Source of the DNA: Streptomyces aureocirculatus
Lineage (GTDB): Bacteria; Actinomycetota; Actinomycetes; Streptomycetales; Streptomycetaceae
Length of the DNA stretch: 64,000 nt
Direction: 5' to 3'
Assembly (NCBI RefSeq): GCF_000720475.1
Contig: NZ_JOAP01000004.1
Span: forward strand, 62,001-126,000
The notes below the pieces were generated by a model. That model saw only the letters and a list, made by a program, of their open reading frames with translations. It ran no database searches and was not told the origin of the DNA. Of the stretch, positions 15,237 through 23,150 are shown piece by piece (within the stretch, counting starts at the first letter, position 1; each line of letters opens with the position of its first letter). The position numbers and the translations under genes are program-made.

Positions 15237-17396
15237 GTGCCCCAAAGGGCAGCGGAGGAGGCATGCGGGGTGGGTGGGAGGAACACGGACACAGGGGGGC
15301 AACCGAGTGGTCGGCGGGCGGCGTTCGGGGGCCGTGGTGGACCGACGGGGCGGCGCAGGAAGCCCGGACCGCGGCGCCGGGCCCGGTCCGGCGGTGGCAC
15401 ACCCGGAGGCATACCTGCCGCGCTCTCCGTGGTGCGCGGGCAACTGCGGCGCCTGCGTCCCGCGTACCCCCGCCCTGGCCGCAGCGGATGGCGGCGGTGG
15501 GTGCCCTCGTGGCGCCAGTCGCTTGGCGCCTTCCTGTACGTGGTCGTCGGTTTGACCGGCTTCGTCGCGATCGCCTACGCCACCACGGACATACCGGATG
15601 ACCTCAACTCGTTCGCCACGCAACAGGACAACGTCTATTACTGGGCCGACGGCTCCGTCATGGCCCGCACCGGCTGGGTCATCCGGCAGGAGATACCCCT
15701 GGACAAGGTGCCGCCCAAGGTCCAGGGCGCCGTCCTCGCCGCCGAGAACGCCAGCTTCTACTCGGATGCCGGAGTCTCGCCGACGGGTGTCCTGCGTGCT
15801 GTGAGCGCCGCGGTGACCGGCGGGGAGACCCAGGGCGGGTCCACCATCACCCAGCAGTACGTGAAGAACGTCTATCTGAGCCAGGACCGCACCGTCTCCC
15901 GGAAGTTCACCGAACTCCTGCTCGCCGTGAAGCTGGACAACCGGACGAGCAAGGAGACGATCCTGCGGAACTACCTCAACACGAGCTGGTTCGGACGCGG
16001 CACCTACGGCATCCAGCGCGCCTCGCACGCGTACTACGGCAAGGACGTCTCCCGGCTCAACCCCAGCGAAGGCGCCTTCCTGGCCGCCCTCCTCAAGGGA
16101 GCGGGGCTCTACGACCCCTCCATCAGCAAGGCGAACCACAAGCGGGCCGTCGAACGGTGGAGCTGGATCCTGGACCGCATGGTCGAGACCGGTCACCTCA
16201 CGCGCGCCGAACGCGCCACGTACACGAAGTTCCCTGAGCCCACGGGGCCGGGCTCCGGCGGCATTCCGGGCGCGCAGACCGGCTATCTGGTGGAGCTGGC
16301 GAAGCGGCACGCGATCAAGGCCGGGCACATCGAGGCCGCCGACTACGACCTCGGCGGCTACCAGATCCGCACGACCTTCGACCGCGCCCGCACGAAGGCC
16401 CTCACCGCCGCCGTCCACAAGGCGGAGAAGGACTTCGACGCCGAGCGGCGGCCCCGCACCGACAAGCACGCCAGGATCGGCGCGGCGTCCGTCGCCCGGG
16501 ACGGCAGCCTGCTCGCCATGTACGGCGGCGCCGACTACCTGAAACAGGGCTTCAATCAGGCGAACGCGACGACCGTTCCCGTCGGCTCGGCGTTCACCCC
16601 GTTCGTCTACGCCGCCGCGCTCGACGAAGGCGTGCAGCGCACCCGCGGAGCGGCCCGTACGCCCGTCTCCCCCACCAGTGTGTACGACGGCAACAACCGG
16701 ATCGCGGTGCGGACGCCGGAGGGCCCGTACTGGGACCGCAGCGGCAAAGTGGTGAAGGGCCGCAATGAGGGCGGCCGCGACTGGGGGCAGGTGACCCTGC
16801 GGCAGGCGGTCGCCAGCTCCGTCAACACGCCGATGCTCCAACTCGGCCTAGACGTCGGCCTCGACCGGGTGGAGTCGTACGCCCTGCGCGCGGGGCTGCT
16901 CGAATCGAGCCTCGGGGAGCGGATCCCGTCGTTCGCGATCGGGGAGAACTCGACACCCAGCGCCATCCGGATGGCCGGCGCGTACCAGACCTTCGCCGCC
17001 GGAGGCACGCACACCGAGCCGTACTCGGTGCGCTCGGTCACCCACGCCGGTGCCGCGGTGCCGCTCGACAAGCCGAAGCCCGCCCGGGCGGTGTCGCGGC
17101 GGACCGCCCTGGCGGTCACGGACGCCCTGCGGGCCACGATGACCGAGGGCTCGGCCGCAGCGGCCGGCGGGGCGCACCCCGGCGCCGTGGGAAAGACCGG
17201 GACGACCACCGCGAACACGGCGGGCTGGTTCGTGGGAGGCACCGAGGCCGAGACCACGGCCGTGGTCGTGTACCGCATGTCGCTGACCGACCTGGTGCCG
17301 CTGCCGTTGCGGGGCCTTGGCGGCGACTCCCCCGAAACCCCCGGCAGCGAGCGGGCGGTCGACCTGTGGGCCGACTACGTCGAGGCGGTGGAGTAG
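15237..17396 (+). CDS. Class A penicillin-binding protein with altered SxxK motif
   Basis: Up to 719 residues: an Arg/Gly-rich cytoplasmic tail, one TM helix (LGAFLYVVVGLTGFVAIAY), a GT51 glycosyltransferase domain (catalytic Glu in AAENASFYSD; QGGSTITQQYVKN) and a transpeptidase domain. In the latter the SxN (SSVN, about 527) and KTG (GKTGTTT, about 652) motifs are intact, but the nucleophile motif reads GSAFTPF: Ser451 is present and the general-base lysine is Thr454. Glycan polymerisation should therefore work while acyl-transfer is doubtful. The start is uncertain; a GTG around 15429 would give a shorter tail. Convergent with the deacetylase-like gene ending at 17455. Confidence 0.85.
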   Translation: MPQRAAEEACGVGGRNTDTGGQPSGRRAAFGGRGGPTGRRRKPGPRRRARSGGGTPGGIPAALSVVRGQLRRLRPAYPRPGRSGWRRWVPSWRQSLGAFLYVVVGLTGFVAIAYATTDIPDDLNSFATQQDNVYYWADGSVMARTGWVIRQEIPLDKVPPKVQGAVLAAENASFYSDAGVSPTGVLRAVSAAVTGGETQGGSTITQQYVKNVYLSQDRTVSRKFTELLLAVKLDNRTSKETILRNYLNTSWFGRGTYGIQRASHAYYGKDVSRLNPSEGAFLAALLKGAGLYDPSISKANHKRAVERWSWILDRMVETGHLTRAERATYTKFPEPTGPGSGGIPGAQTGYLVELAKRHAIKAGHIEAADYDLGGYQIRTTFDRARTKALTAAVHKAEKDFDAERRPRTDKHARIGAASVARDGSLLAMYGGADYLKQGFNQANATTVPVGSAFTPFVYAAALDEGVQRTRGAARTPVSPTSVYDGNNRIAVRTPEGPYWDRSGKVVKGRNEGGRDWGQVTLRQAVASSVNTPMLQLGLDVGLDRVESYALRAGLLESSLGERIPSFAIGENSTPSAIRMAGAYQTFAAGGTHTEPYSVRSVTHAGAAVPLDKPKPARAVSRRTALAVTDALRATMTEGSAAAAGGAHPGAVGKTGTTTANTAGWFVGGTEAETTAVVVYRMSLTDLVPLPLRGLGGDSPETPGSERAVDLWADYVEAVE

Positions 17397-17454
17397 GCGG
17401 CATCCGGCGGCCCGCCGGCGCCGCCCGCCCGGTGGCCCGGACCCGGGCCGTGCG

Positions 17455-18792
17455 CTACTTGACGAGCGACTTCCAGTCCGGCGCCTGTGCCGGGTCGAGC
17501 AGGCGCAGTTGGGCCAGGACCTTCGGGTCCTGCACGTCGAGCCAGTCCGCCAGCTCCCTGAAGGACACACAGCGGACGCCCTCGCGCGGGCACACGTCCC
17601 GCATCACGTCCTCCACGGCGTCCATGTAGATGCCACCGTTCCAGTCCTCGAAGTGGTTGCCGATGAACATCGGCGCCCGGCTGCCGTTGTAGACGCGATG
17701 GAAGCCGTTCAGGTACGAGGCCCGGACCTGTTCCTTCCAGGCCGGGAACTTCGCCGGGTCGCCCTGGGTGCTCTCGCCGGACTGGTGGTAGAGGAAGTTG
17801 AAGTCCATGGAGAGGACTTGCACCTCTTTGCCCTGCAACGGCAGGAGCTGGAGGGGAAAATTCCATATGCCGTCCAGCTTGGACGGCCATATCTGGAAGT
17901 CCCCCGACGAGCTCGCGTCGTAGCGCCAGCCGAACGGCTTGATCGCGGTCAGCAGGTTCTTCTGCCCCTCTAGGCAGGGCGCGCGGCCACCGACGATCTC
18001 CCGGTCCGGGTCGAAGGGCAGCGGCGCTTCGCGGGTGAAACCGGTGTTGGTCTTCCAGTTCTTGATGAACGCGTACGTCTGGTTGATCTCGCTCTTCCAC
18101 TCCTCGGGGCTCCAGTCCCCGCCGCCCTTGGAGCCGCAGAAGTGCCCGTTGAAGTGCGATCCGATCTCGTTGCCGTCCTTCCAGGCGCCGCGCAGTTGCT
18201 CGAGCGTGGTCTGCACGTGCGGGACGGTCGGGTACGAGATCGCGGCTGACCCCGGGTTGTGCTGCGGCGGGCGGTAGAGCTTCTTCTTGCTCTCCGGCAG
18301 CAGATAGATACCGGTGAGGAAGAAGGTCATATGGGCCTTGCTCTCCCTGGCCACCTTGCGGAAGTGGGAGAAGCGGCGGTCGTCGCCCTCCAGCGCGCCG
18401 TCCCAGGAGAAGACCACGAACTGGGGCGGCTTCTCCCCGGGCTTCAGCTTCCTCGGCTTCAACTGCCCGGCCTGCGGCCCCGTGTACGAGGTGGAGCCGT
18501 CACCAAGGACCCGGACCTTGCCGTCCCAGTCCTCCTCCTCGTCCTCCTTCGCGCGCTTCGCGGCACCCGCCCCCTCGGCGGCGTTGTGCAAGGCCGTGGG
18601 TGCCGCGCGCCGGGCGTCGCCGCCGCTTTCCGAGGAGTCCCCGAGGGTGAGCACGTACGCGGTAGTGGTCCCGCCCAGGACGAGCACGGCCGCGCCGACG
18701 CCCAGGCGCTTGCGCTTCTGCGCCTTCTCGCGCGCCTTGCGAGCGGCGCGGGACTCCGCCGGGCCTTGTGTGGTTCTGTCGGTGTCAACCAC
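17455..18792 (-). CDS. Polysaccharide deacetylase-like secreted protein
   Basis: 445 residues. A basic N-terminus (ARKAREKAQKRKRLG) is followed by one hydrophobic segment (VGAAVLVLGGTTTAYVLTLG), so the protein is membrane-anchored or secreted. The catalytic-type domain starts VVFSWDGALEGD, with the SWDG aspartate at the position of NodB motif 1, and continues with THF-like SHFNGHFCG (metal-binding His of motif 2) and FIGNHFEDWNGGIY near the end. This is the long Streptomyces version of the polysaccharide deacetylase fold; activity on wall or capsule glycans is probable but not proven. GTG start. Together with the PBP and amidase it forms a wall-related neighbourhood. Confidence 0.75.
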   Translation of the reverse strand: MVDTDRTTQGPAESRAARKAREKAQKRKRLGVGAAVLVLGGTTTAYVLTLGDSSESGGDARRAAPTALHNAAEGAGAAKRAKEDEEEDWDGKVRVLGDGSTSYTGPQAGQLKPRKLKPGEKPPQFVVFSWDGALEGDDRRFSHFRKVARESKAHMTFFLTGIYLLPESKKKLYRPPQHNPGSAAISYPTVPHVQTTLEQLRGAWKDGNEIGSHFNGHFCGSKGGGDWSPEEWKSEINQTYAFIKNWKTNTGFTREAPLPFDPDREIVGGRAPCLEGQKNLLTAIKPFGWRYDASSSGDFQIWPSKLDGIWNFPLQLLPLQGKEVQVLSMDFNFLYHQSGESTQGDPAKFPAWKEQVRASYLNGFHRVYNGSRAPMFIGNHFEDWNGGIYMDAVEDVMRDVCPREGVRCVSFRELADWLDVQDPKVLAQLRLLDPAQAPDWKSLVK

Positions 18793-19004
18793 TGCGGTCC
18801 TACCCAGTGTTCATCGCAGCAGGGCCGCGCACGGATGGTTTGTATGAATATAGGACCAGGCGGAGTGCCGCCGGACTCCGGGTTGCGCACAGAACCGCTG
18901 CCGACGACCGTCATCCCGGCGTCGCAGCCGACCCTTGCGCGCCTCAGACCTGCATGGGGAGGCCCGTACGGGGCATCCGGTCTTCCTGCGACGGGGAGGA
19001 TGCC

Positions 19005-19619
19005 ATGACCATGACGGAGCGGACGGTCGAGCCGGCGGACAAGGACACCGCCGGGGGCCTGCGCCAGCACGCCCAGGGCTCGGAAGCCGAGGGCGCCAAG
19101 GGCACCGAGGGTGAGAGCGCCCGGGGTGCCGGGGGCGCCGAGGAGCCGGAAAGTGCGAGTGAGCGGGCCAATCGCCGGTGGCAAGAGATCCTGCAGGAGA
19201 CGCGGGTCGCCCAGACAGGGGTGCAGATCCTCTTCGGGTTCCTGCTCAGTGTGGCCTTCACTCCCCTGTTCCGGGAGCTGGGCACGTTCGATCGCACTGT
19301 CTACGTCATCACCGTGGTTCTCGGCGCGGCCGCCACGGGGTCACTGATAGCGCCCGTCTCCCTGCACCGCTTCCTGTCCGGTCAGCGCATGAAGGAAGAA
19401 GTGGTGGAAACCGCCGGCCGCTTGATGATGTGCGGCATGGTCCTCCTCGCGCTGACCATCGGCTGCACGCTCCTGCTGATCCTGCGGATCGTCATCCCGG
19501 GCCCGCTCGCCGAAGCCCTCGCGGGCGGGGTGATGCTGTGGTTCGCCATCTGCTGGTACGCGCTGCCGCTGCACCTGCGGCGCCGGGCCGCTCAGCGCTC
19601 CGGGACCGAAGGTTCGTAG
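19005..19619 (+). CDS. DUF6328 family membrane protein
   Basis: 204 residues. The first 60 are hydrophilic, Glu/Gly/Ala-rich and low-complexity; then ETRVAQTGVQILFGFLLSVAF begins a set of four hydrophobic helices, the arrangement of DUF6328 proteins found throughout Streptomyces. The ATG at 19005 follows GGGGAGGA at a good distance; a longer frame upstream is not supported. Function unknown; the family is thought of as integral membrane. A strong bidirectional hairpin follows the gene. Confidence 0.85.
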   Translation: MTMTERTVEPADKDTAGGLRQHAQGSEAEGAKGTEGESARGAGGAEEPESASERANRRWQEILQETRVAQTGVQILFGFLLSVAFTPLFRELGTFDRTVYVITVVLGAAATGSLIAPVSLHRFLSGQRMKEEVVETAGRLMMCGMVLLALTIGCTLLLILRIVIPGPLAEALAGGVMLWFAICWYALPLHLRRRAAQRSGTEGS

Positions 19620-19676
19620 CGCCGCTGGAGATACTGCGTCCGCAGCGGCTCGGCTTCTTCTCGTGGCTCACGAAAA

Positions 19677-19709
19677 GGCGCCTGACCTGGGCCTTGCCCG
19701 TCAGGCGCC
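19677..19709. terminator. Bidirectional hairpin terminator
   Basis: A perfect 10-bp stem (ggcgcctgac, 19677-19686; complement at 19700-19709) with a 13-nt loop lies between the convergent DUF6328 and LPMO genes, with an A-run just before it that serves as a T-run for minus-strand transcripts. Confidence 0.85.
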
Positions 19710-19723
19710 GTTCGCTCGATCCG

Positions 19724-20239
19724 TCAGCGGATATTGACGTCGATGCACGCGTAGAAGGCGTTGGCCGTGTCGCCGATGTTCCACACCGCGAGAACCTTGT
19801 GCCTGCCGGTGAAGTTGCCGAGGTTGACCTGGTGCGAGACGGTCGACGGCGGCTGCTGGTTGCCGCCGTCGACGGTGGCGACCTTGGTGCCGTCGACGAA
19901 GTACTCGTAGTTCAGCGTGCGGTGCCTCGCGGTGAACGTCCAGGTGAAGGTCTGCGTCCTGCTGACGTCGCTGACCTTCCACCCCTTGCTGTCGTTGTCG
20001 AGCTCCGCGAACCTGCCGTTGCCGCCGCTACAACTGCGCAGACCCTTGGGGCCCTCGACGCTCTGCGGTTCGTACTTGATGTCGCCGCACGGCACCGTGC
20101 GCGCGGCACACTGCGCCTGGCGGCTCGCAGGCGCGTTGACGTACCCGTGCGCACTGGCCGAACCGGTCGGCAGCGTGAGGGCGAGGACCGGTGCCAGTCC
20201 GGCACCGATCGCGGCGGCCATCTTCCGCTTCTTGTCCAT
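19724..20239 (-). CDS. Lytic polysaccharide monooxygenase, AA10 (chitin-binding type)
   Basis: 171 residues, single-domain. The signal peptide ends SASA, exposing HGYV, so the mature N-terminal histidine forms one arm of the copper histidine brace; the second histidine is in TARHRTLNYEYF. Cysteines in AQCAARTVPCGD and LRSCSG match the AA10 disulphides. The size and lack of a separate carbohydrate-binding module are those of small chitin- or cellulose-active secreted AA10s of Streptomyces. ATG at 20239 with AAGGAG. A DasR-like element lies upstream (20364-20375), supporting chitin/GlcNAc control. Confidence 0.92.
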   Translation of the reverse strand: MDKKRKMAAAIGAGLAPVLALTLPTGSASAHGYVNAPASRQAQCAARTVPCGDIKYEPQSVEGPKGLRSCSGGNGRFAELDNDSKGWKVSDVSRTQTFTWTFTARHRTLNYEYFVDGTKVATVDGGNQQPPSTVSHQVNLGNFTGRHKVLAVWNIGDTANAFYACIDVNIR

Positions 20240-20363
20240 GCGTACTCCTTCACGACGATGTTGCGTAGGGGGGACGTGAAGTGCTCGGAATAGTGGGGGG
20301 TGGGGGGAGAGTGACGTGGGGGGTGGGGTCGAGCCGAGGGGCCAGATGTTCACGACGGCCGAT

Positions 20364-20375
20364 TAGTCTGGACCA
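20364..20375. promoter_or_regulatory. DasR-responsive-element-like site upstream of LPMO
   Basis: tagtctggacca matches 10 of 12 positions of the core TGGTCTAGACCA of DasR sites, and a second half-like agacca follows at 20387-20392. It lies 125-136 bp before the LPMO start. DasR represses chitin-utilisation genes in Streptomyces and releases DNA in response to GlcN-6-P; the assignment here is by sequence similarity only. Confidence 0.5.
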
Positions 20376-20445
20376 TAGACTTTGGCAGACCACGGTCAAG
20401 GGCGGTTTCGAGCCAACCCCACGGCGGCCCGGACGCGCACCAGGG

Positions 20446-21180
20446 CTATCGCCGGGTGACGGAACGGATCCAGGCGAGTTGCTTGGAGATCTTCCCGGCT
20501 TGGGCAATCTTCTCCCGGTCGGAGCCGTTGAAGACGCCGAGGAGGGTCTCGGTACCGCGGGGGCCGATGCTCATCACCGGGCCTCCGGAGTCGCCGCCGG
20601 CGGGAATCCCGGACACCCTCTTCATGCAGAAGTCCGGGCCGCCCTCCACGACGTAGCCCTTGCAGCCGGGAGTGTCCGGCGACACGACCCGCAGCTTCGA
20701 CTGCTTGAGTACGCGGGACTGGCAGGCGCTCTCGTCCCCGGTGCAGGTGGCGCCCCACCCGTACTGCCGCACGGTCTGGCCGAGGCGCACCGGGGCCGTG
20801 GCCAGGCGGGCCGTCTGGACCTTCATGCGTGACACCTTGATGAGCATCATGTCGGCGTGCGCGCTACCGACGCGCTTGCCGGGCACCGGGCGGACCTTGG
20901 TGCCTTTTCGTACGTCGAGGTTGCCGACGCGGAACGAGATCCGTTTGTCGGCGACGGGCCGCGCCTGCTCGTAGAAGCAGTGCGAGGCGGTGATGATCCA
21001 TCGGTTCGTGATCGCCGTTCCGGTGCACGCCGGCTTGCCGTCGACGAGCATGCGCACCGCCCACGGACCGTAGGTGCTCTTCGACCCACCGATGACGGCC
21101 GAGGCCGGGGCACTCGACATCACTGAGCCCGACACCAGCAGCAGGGCGGACAACAGCAGCACTTGGACTCGACGCACCAT
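20446..21180 (-). CDS. Secreted trypsin-like serine protease (S1)
   Basis: 244 residues with a signal peptide (VLLLSALLLVSGSV to SAPASA) and IGGS at the start of the mature domain. The triad is His in TASHCF, Asp in SAHADMMLIK and Ser in GDSGGPV; paired cysteines flank the His loop and the active serine. It is a chymotrypsin-fold extracellular protease; specificity is not obvious. ATG start. It lies upstream of the LPMO on the same strand, but a 200-bp gap with its own control site suggests separate transcription. Confidence 0.9.
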   Translation of the reverse strand: MVRRVQVLLLSALLLVSGSVMSSAPASAVIGGSKSTYGPWAVRMLVDGKPACTGTAITNRWIITASHCFYEQARPVADKRISFRVGNLDVRKGTKVRPVPGKRVGSAHADMMLIKVSRMKVQTARLATAPVRLGQTVRQYGWGATCTGDESACQSRVLKQSKLRVVSPDTPGCKGYVVEGGPDFCMKRVSGIPAGGDSGGPVMSIGPRGTETLLGVFNGSDREKIAQAGKISKQLAWIRSVTRR

Positions 21181-21345
21181 GCGGAACGATTCCTCTCATC
21201 GGGGTACGGACCTTCCAGGTGATGAGATACCTGGCTGGACAGAAAGGTTCCGTCGCAAGGCCTTACGAGTTGACGCGTGACCCCCTGCCGTCCTCGCAGC
21301 CCCCGCTGTTGGGCAACCCGTACCGGATGGCGGCGCACGCGCACA

Positions 21346-21400
21346 CCCCACACGACCCCGCCCCCGCGGGCACAAGCCGCGGGGGCGGGGTCGTGTGGGG
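21346..21400. terminator. Perfect 24-bp inverted repeat, terminator
   Basis: Arms 21346-21369 and 21377-21400 are perfectly complementary (24 bp, 7-nt loop), GC-rich, without a long T-run. It lies just after the SPW-protein stop (minus strand) and upstream of the protease gene, so it probably ends the SPW transcript and insulates the two genes. Confidence 0.85.
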
Positions 21401-21460
21401 TGGTGGGCTTCTCACCGCCCGGGGGGTGGTACCTGCCTCTGTTCTCCTTGCTGTGCCGTT

Positions 21461-21991
21461 CTACCTGTGAGATGCGCCGGACGAGTCCTTGGCCCGGGCG
21501 GCCGCGCCTGCGGCCAGGGCGAGGAGGGTCGCCACGACACCGGTGATGACGTTGCTGACCACGGTCCTCGTGGTGCTCATGTCACCCGCTACGACCCAGG
21601 GCGCGACGATCGTCCAGACGCCGAGCGCACACGCGGCCCACGCCATGCCGTGCGTGCGGTCGTAGGCCCGGCCGAAGCCGCCGCTCATCAGGAGGGCGTA
21701 GGCGAGGCCGACGATCAGGTTGATGACCGACAGCCGCGTCAGGCCGTTGAAGCCCGCGATCCAGGGTGATGCGGCGAGGTAGAGACCGGTGAGGAAGGCC
21801 AGGGCGTCGACGGCCTGCACCTTGGGAGTGCTCGCCGCGCGCTCGGCGGCCTCGTGGCGGGCGCGCATGTCCACGATGTCGGGGTGCGTGTCCATGGCGG
21901 ACGGTGCCCCGGACGGCGCCCCGGACATCGGGGCGTGGGCCCCTGACATGGAGGACGCGGATTCGGACGGGGACCTCGGGGACGTTGTCAC
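21461..21991 (-). CDS. SPW-repeat membrane protein
   Basis: 176 residues. After an N-terminal Ser/Ala/Pro/Met-rich tail (SGAPSGAPS-type repeats) come four hydrophobic helices with the paired SPW motifs, ASPWIAGF and APWVVAGD, that define this small membrane family. The GTG at 21991 has GGAGG eight bases upstream and is preferred over the TTG at 22006. Function is not known. Confidence 0.85.
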   Translation of the reverse strand: MTTSPRSPSESASSMSGAHAPMSGAPSGAPSAMDTHPDIVDMRARHEAAERAASTPKVQAVDALAFLTGLYLAASPWIAGFNGLTRLSVINLIVGLAYALLMSGGFGRAYDRTHGMAWAACALGVWTIVAPWVVAGDMSTTRTVVSNVITGVVATLLALAAGAAARAKDSSGASHR

Positions 21992-22006
21992 TGCTGCCAC
22001 CTCCAA

Positions 22007-22613
22007 CTAGGCGGTTTCGGGTGTGAGCGGGGCCGGGTCGGGCGCGGCTCAGGCCGACGGTGCGGCGGGGGCGCACACGGCTTCAGTGACGTCGCTGTAC
22101 GTCTCCCCCGCGCAGCCGTCGGCTGCTCTCGTGCGTCCCGCGCAGCAGGTCGCCTGGCCCTTCGGCCGGGATGTCGTCGTCGCTCACCTCCTCGCACGGA
22201 GTGGTCGCAACGTCGGCGGATGTGGCGGTTGTCGAGAGCCTCAGCGTGCCGCCGGGACCGCCGGACGTACGGAGACGGGGCGCCGTCGCTGGGGGGCTTC
22301 GGCGTCGGGGGCCGAACGGTGTCGATCAGGCCACAGGCCTCGTCGCAAGCGGGACGGGGCTCGGTGGGCTCTGTCGGCGCGTGCGGTCGGCCGCGCAGTA
22401 TGTTCCTACCCGATCAGAATACGCGCCGAATCCGGGCGGCGCCTCGGGACGGGAGCACCACTGCGGGCCCGTGTCGCCGCCGGAGCGACACCTCGGCGGC
22501 GGTGGCGTCTCCACCGGCCCCGCGCATGACGCCCGCCACTGGTCGGGGCGCAGCCTCACCCCTACCGTTGAGCATCGGGACCGCTACTCCCCCGCGTCCT
22601 CGGGAAGGCGACG
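22007..22613. other. 607-bp intergenic region, no gene recognised
   Basis: Several short open frames exist on both strands, but none has an SD-supported start or a recognisable product. One small inverted repeat (gtgtcgc/gcgacac, 22469-22489) could form a 7-bp stem. The stretch must hold the promoters of the divergent SPW and deazaflavin-oxidoreductase genes. Confidence 0.5.
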
Positions 22614-23150
22614 ATGGCACACCGGGAAGGCACACCGCAGTTCTCACAGCCACCCACAGGGTGGCGCCGTACCCTGGCGCGGCTGCCGATCCGCATGTTC
22701 CGTGCCGGGCTCGGTCCGGTCTTCGGGAAGCGGCTGCTCCTGCTGAACCACACCGGGCGTGTGAGTGGCAGGCGCCGCCAGGTGGTCCTCGAAGTGGTCG
22801 CCCATGACTCCCGGCGCGGCACCTGGACCGTCGCGTCCGGCTTCGGCCCCGGGTCGCAGTGGTACCGGAATCTGCGTCGGGAACCGCACACGGTCATCCA
22901 GTACGGCAAGCGCCGCCATCGCGTCACCGCGAGCTTCCTGTCCCCCGACGAGGGGGCCGACGTCATGGCGCGCTACGAGTCCCGGCACCCCCTGGTGGCG
23001 CGCGTTCTGGGCGTCTTCACCGCGCTCCCCACCAGCGGCAGCGAGGAATCGTTCCGCGAGGCGGCACGGTCCATCCCGTTCGTACGTCTCGACGCCACGC
23101 GGAGGCCCGGGGATCAAGAAGAGCGCCCCGTGGCGGCCGCGGACGGGTAG
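22614..23150 (+). CDS. Deazaflavin (F420)-dependent nitroreductase family protein (DDN-like)
   Basis: 178 residues with the split beta-barrel signature of the DDN/FDOR family: LLLLNHTGRVSGRRRQVVLE, SGFGPGSQWYRNLRREPHTVIQ and a C-terminal FRE(A)ARSIPFVRL. Mycobacterial Ddn uses F420H2 to reduce quinones or nitroimidazoles; here the substrate is unknown. ATG after GGGAAGGCG. Its last 37 bp overlap the end of the convergent STAND gene, so the two antisense 3' ends share sequence. Confidence 0.85.
   Translation: MAHREGTPQFSQPPTGWRRTLARLPIRMFRAGLGPVFGKRLLLLNHTGRVSGRRRQVVLEVVAHDSRRGTWTVASGFGPGSQWYRNLRREPHTVIQYGKRRHRVTASFLSPDEGADVMARYESRHPLVARVLGVFTALPTSGSEESFREAARSIPFVRLDATRRPGDQEERPVAAADG

Noticed and set aside
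15078..16841. N-terminal extension of the amidase frame to 966 codons
   Set aside because: It is antisense to the PBP gene; the signal peptide and ribosome site at 15077 fix the start.
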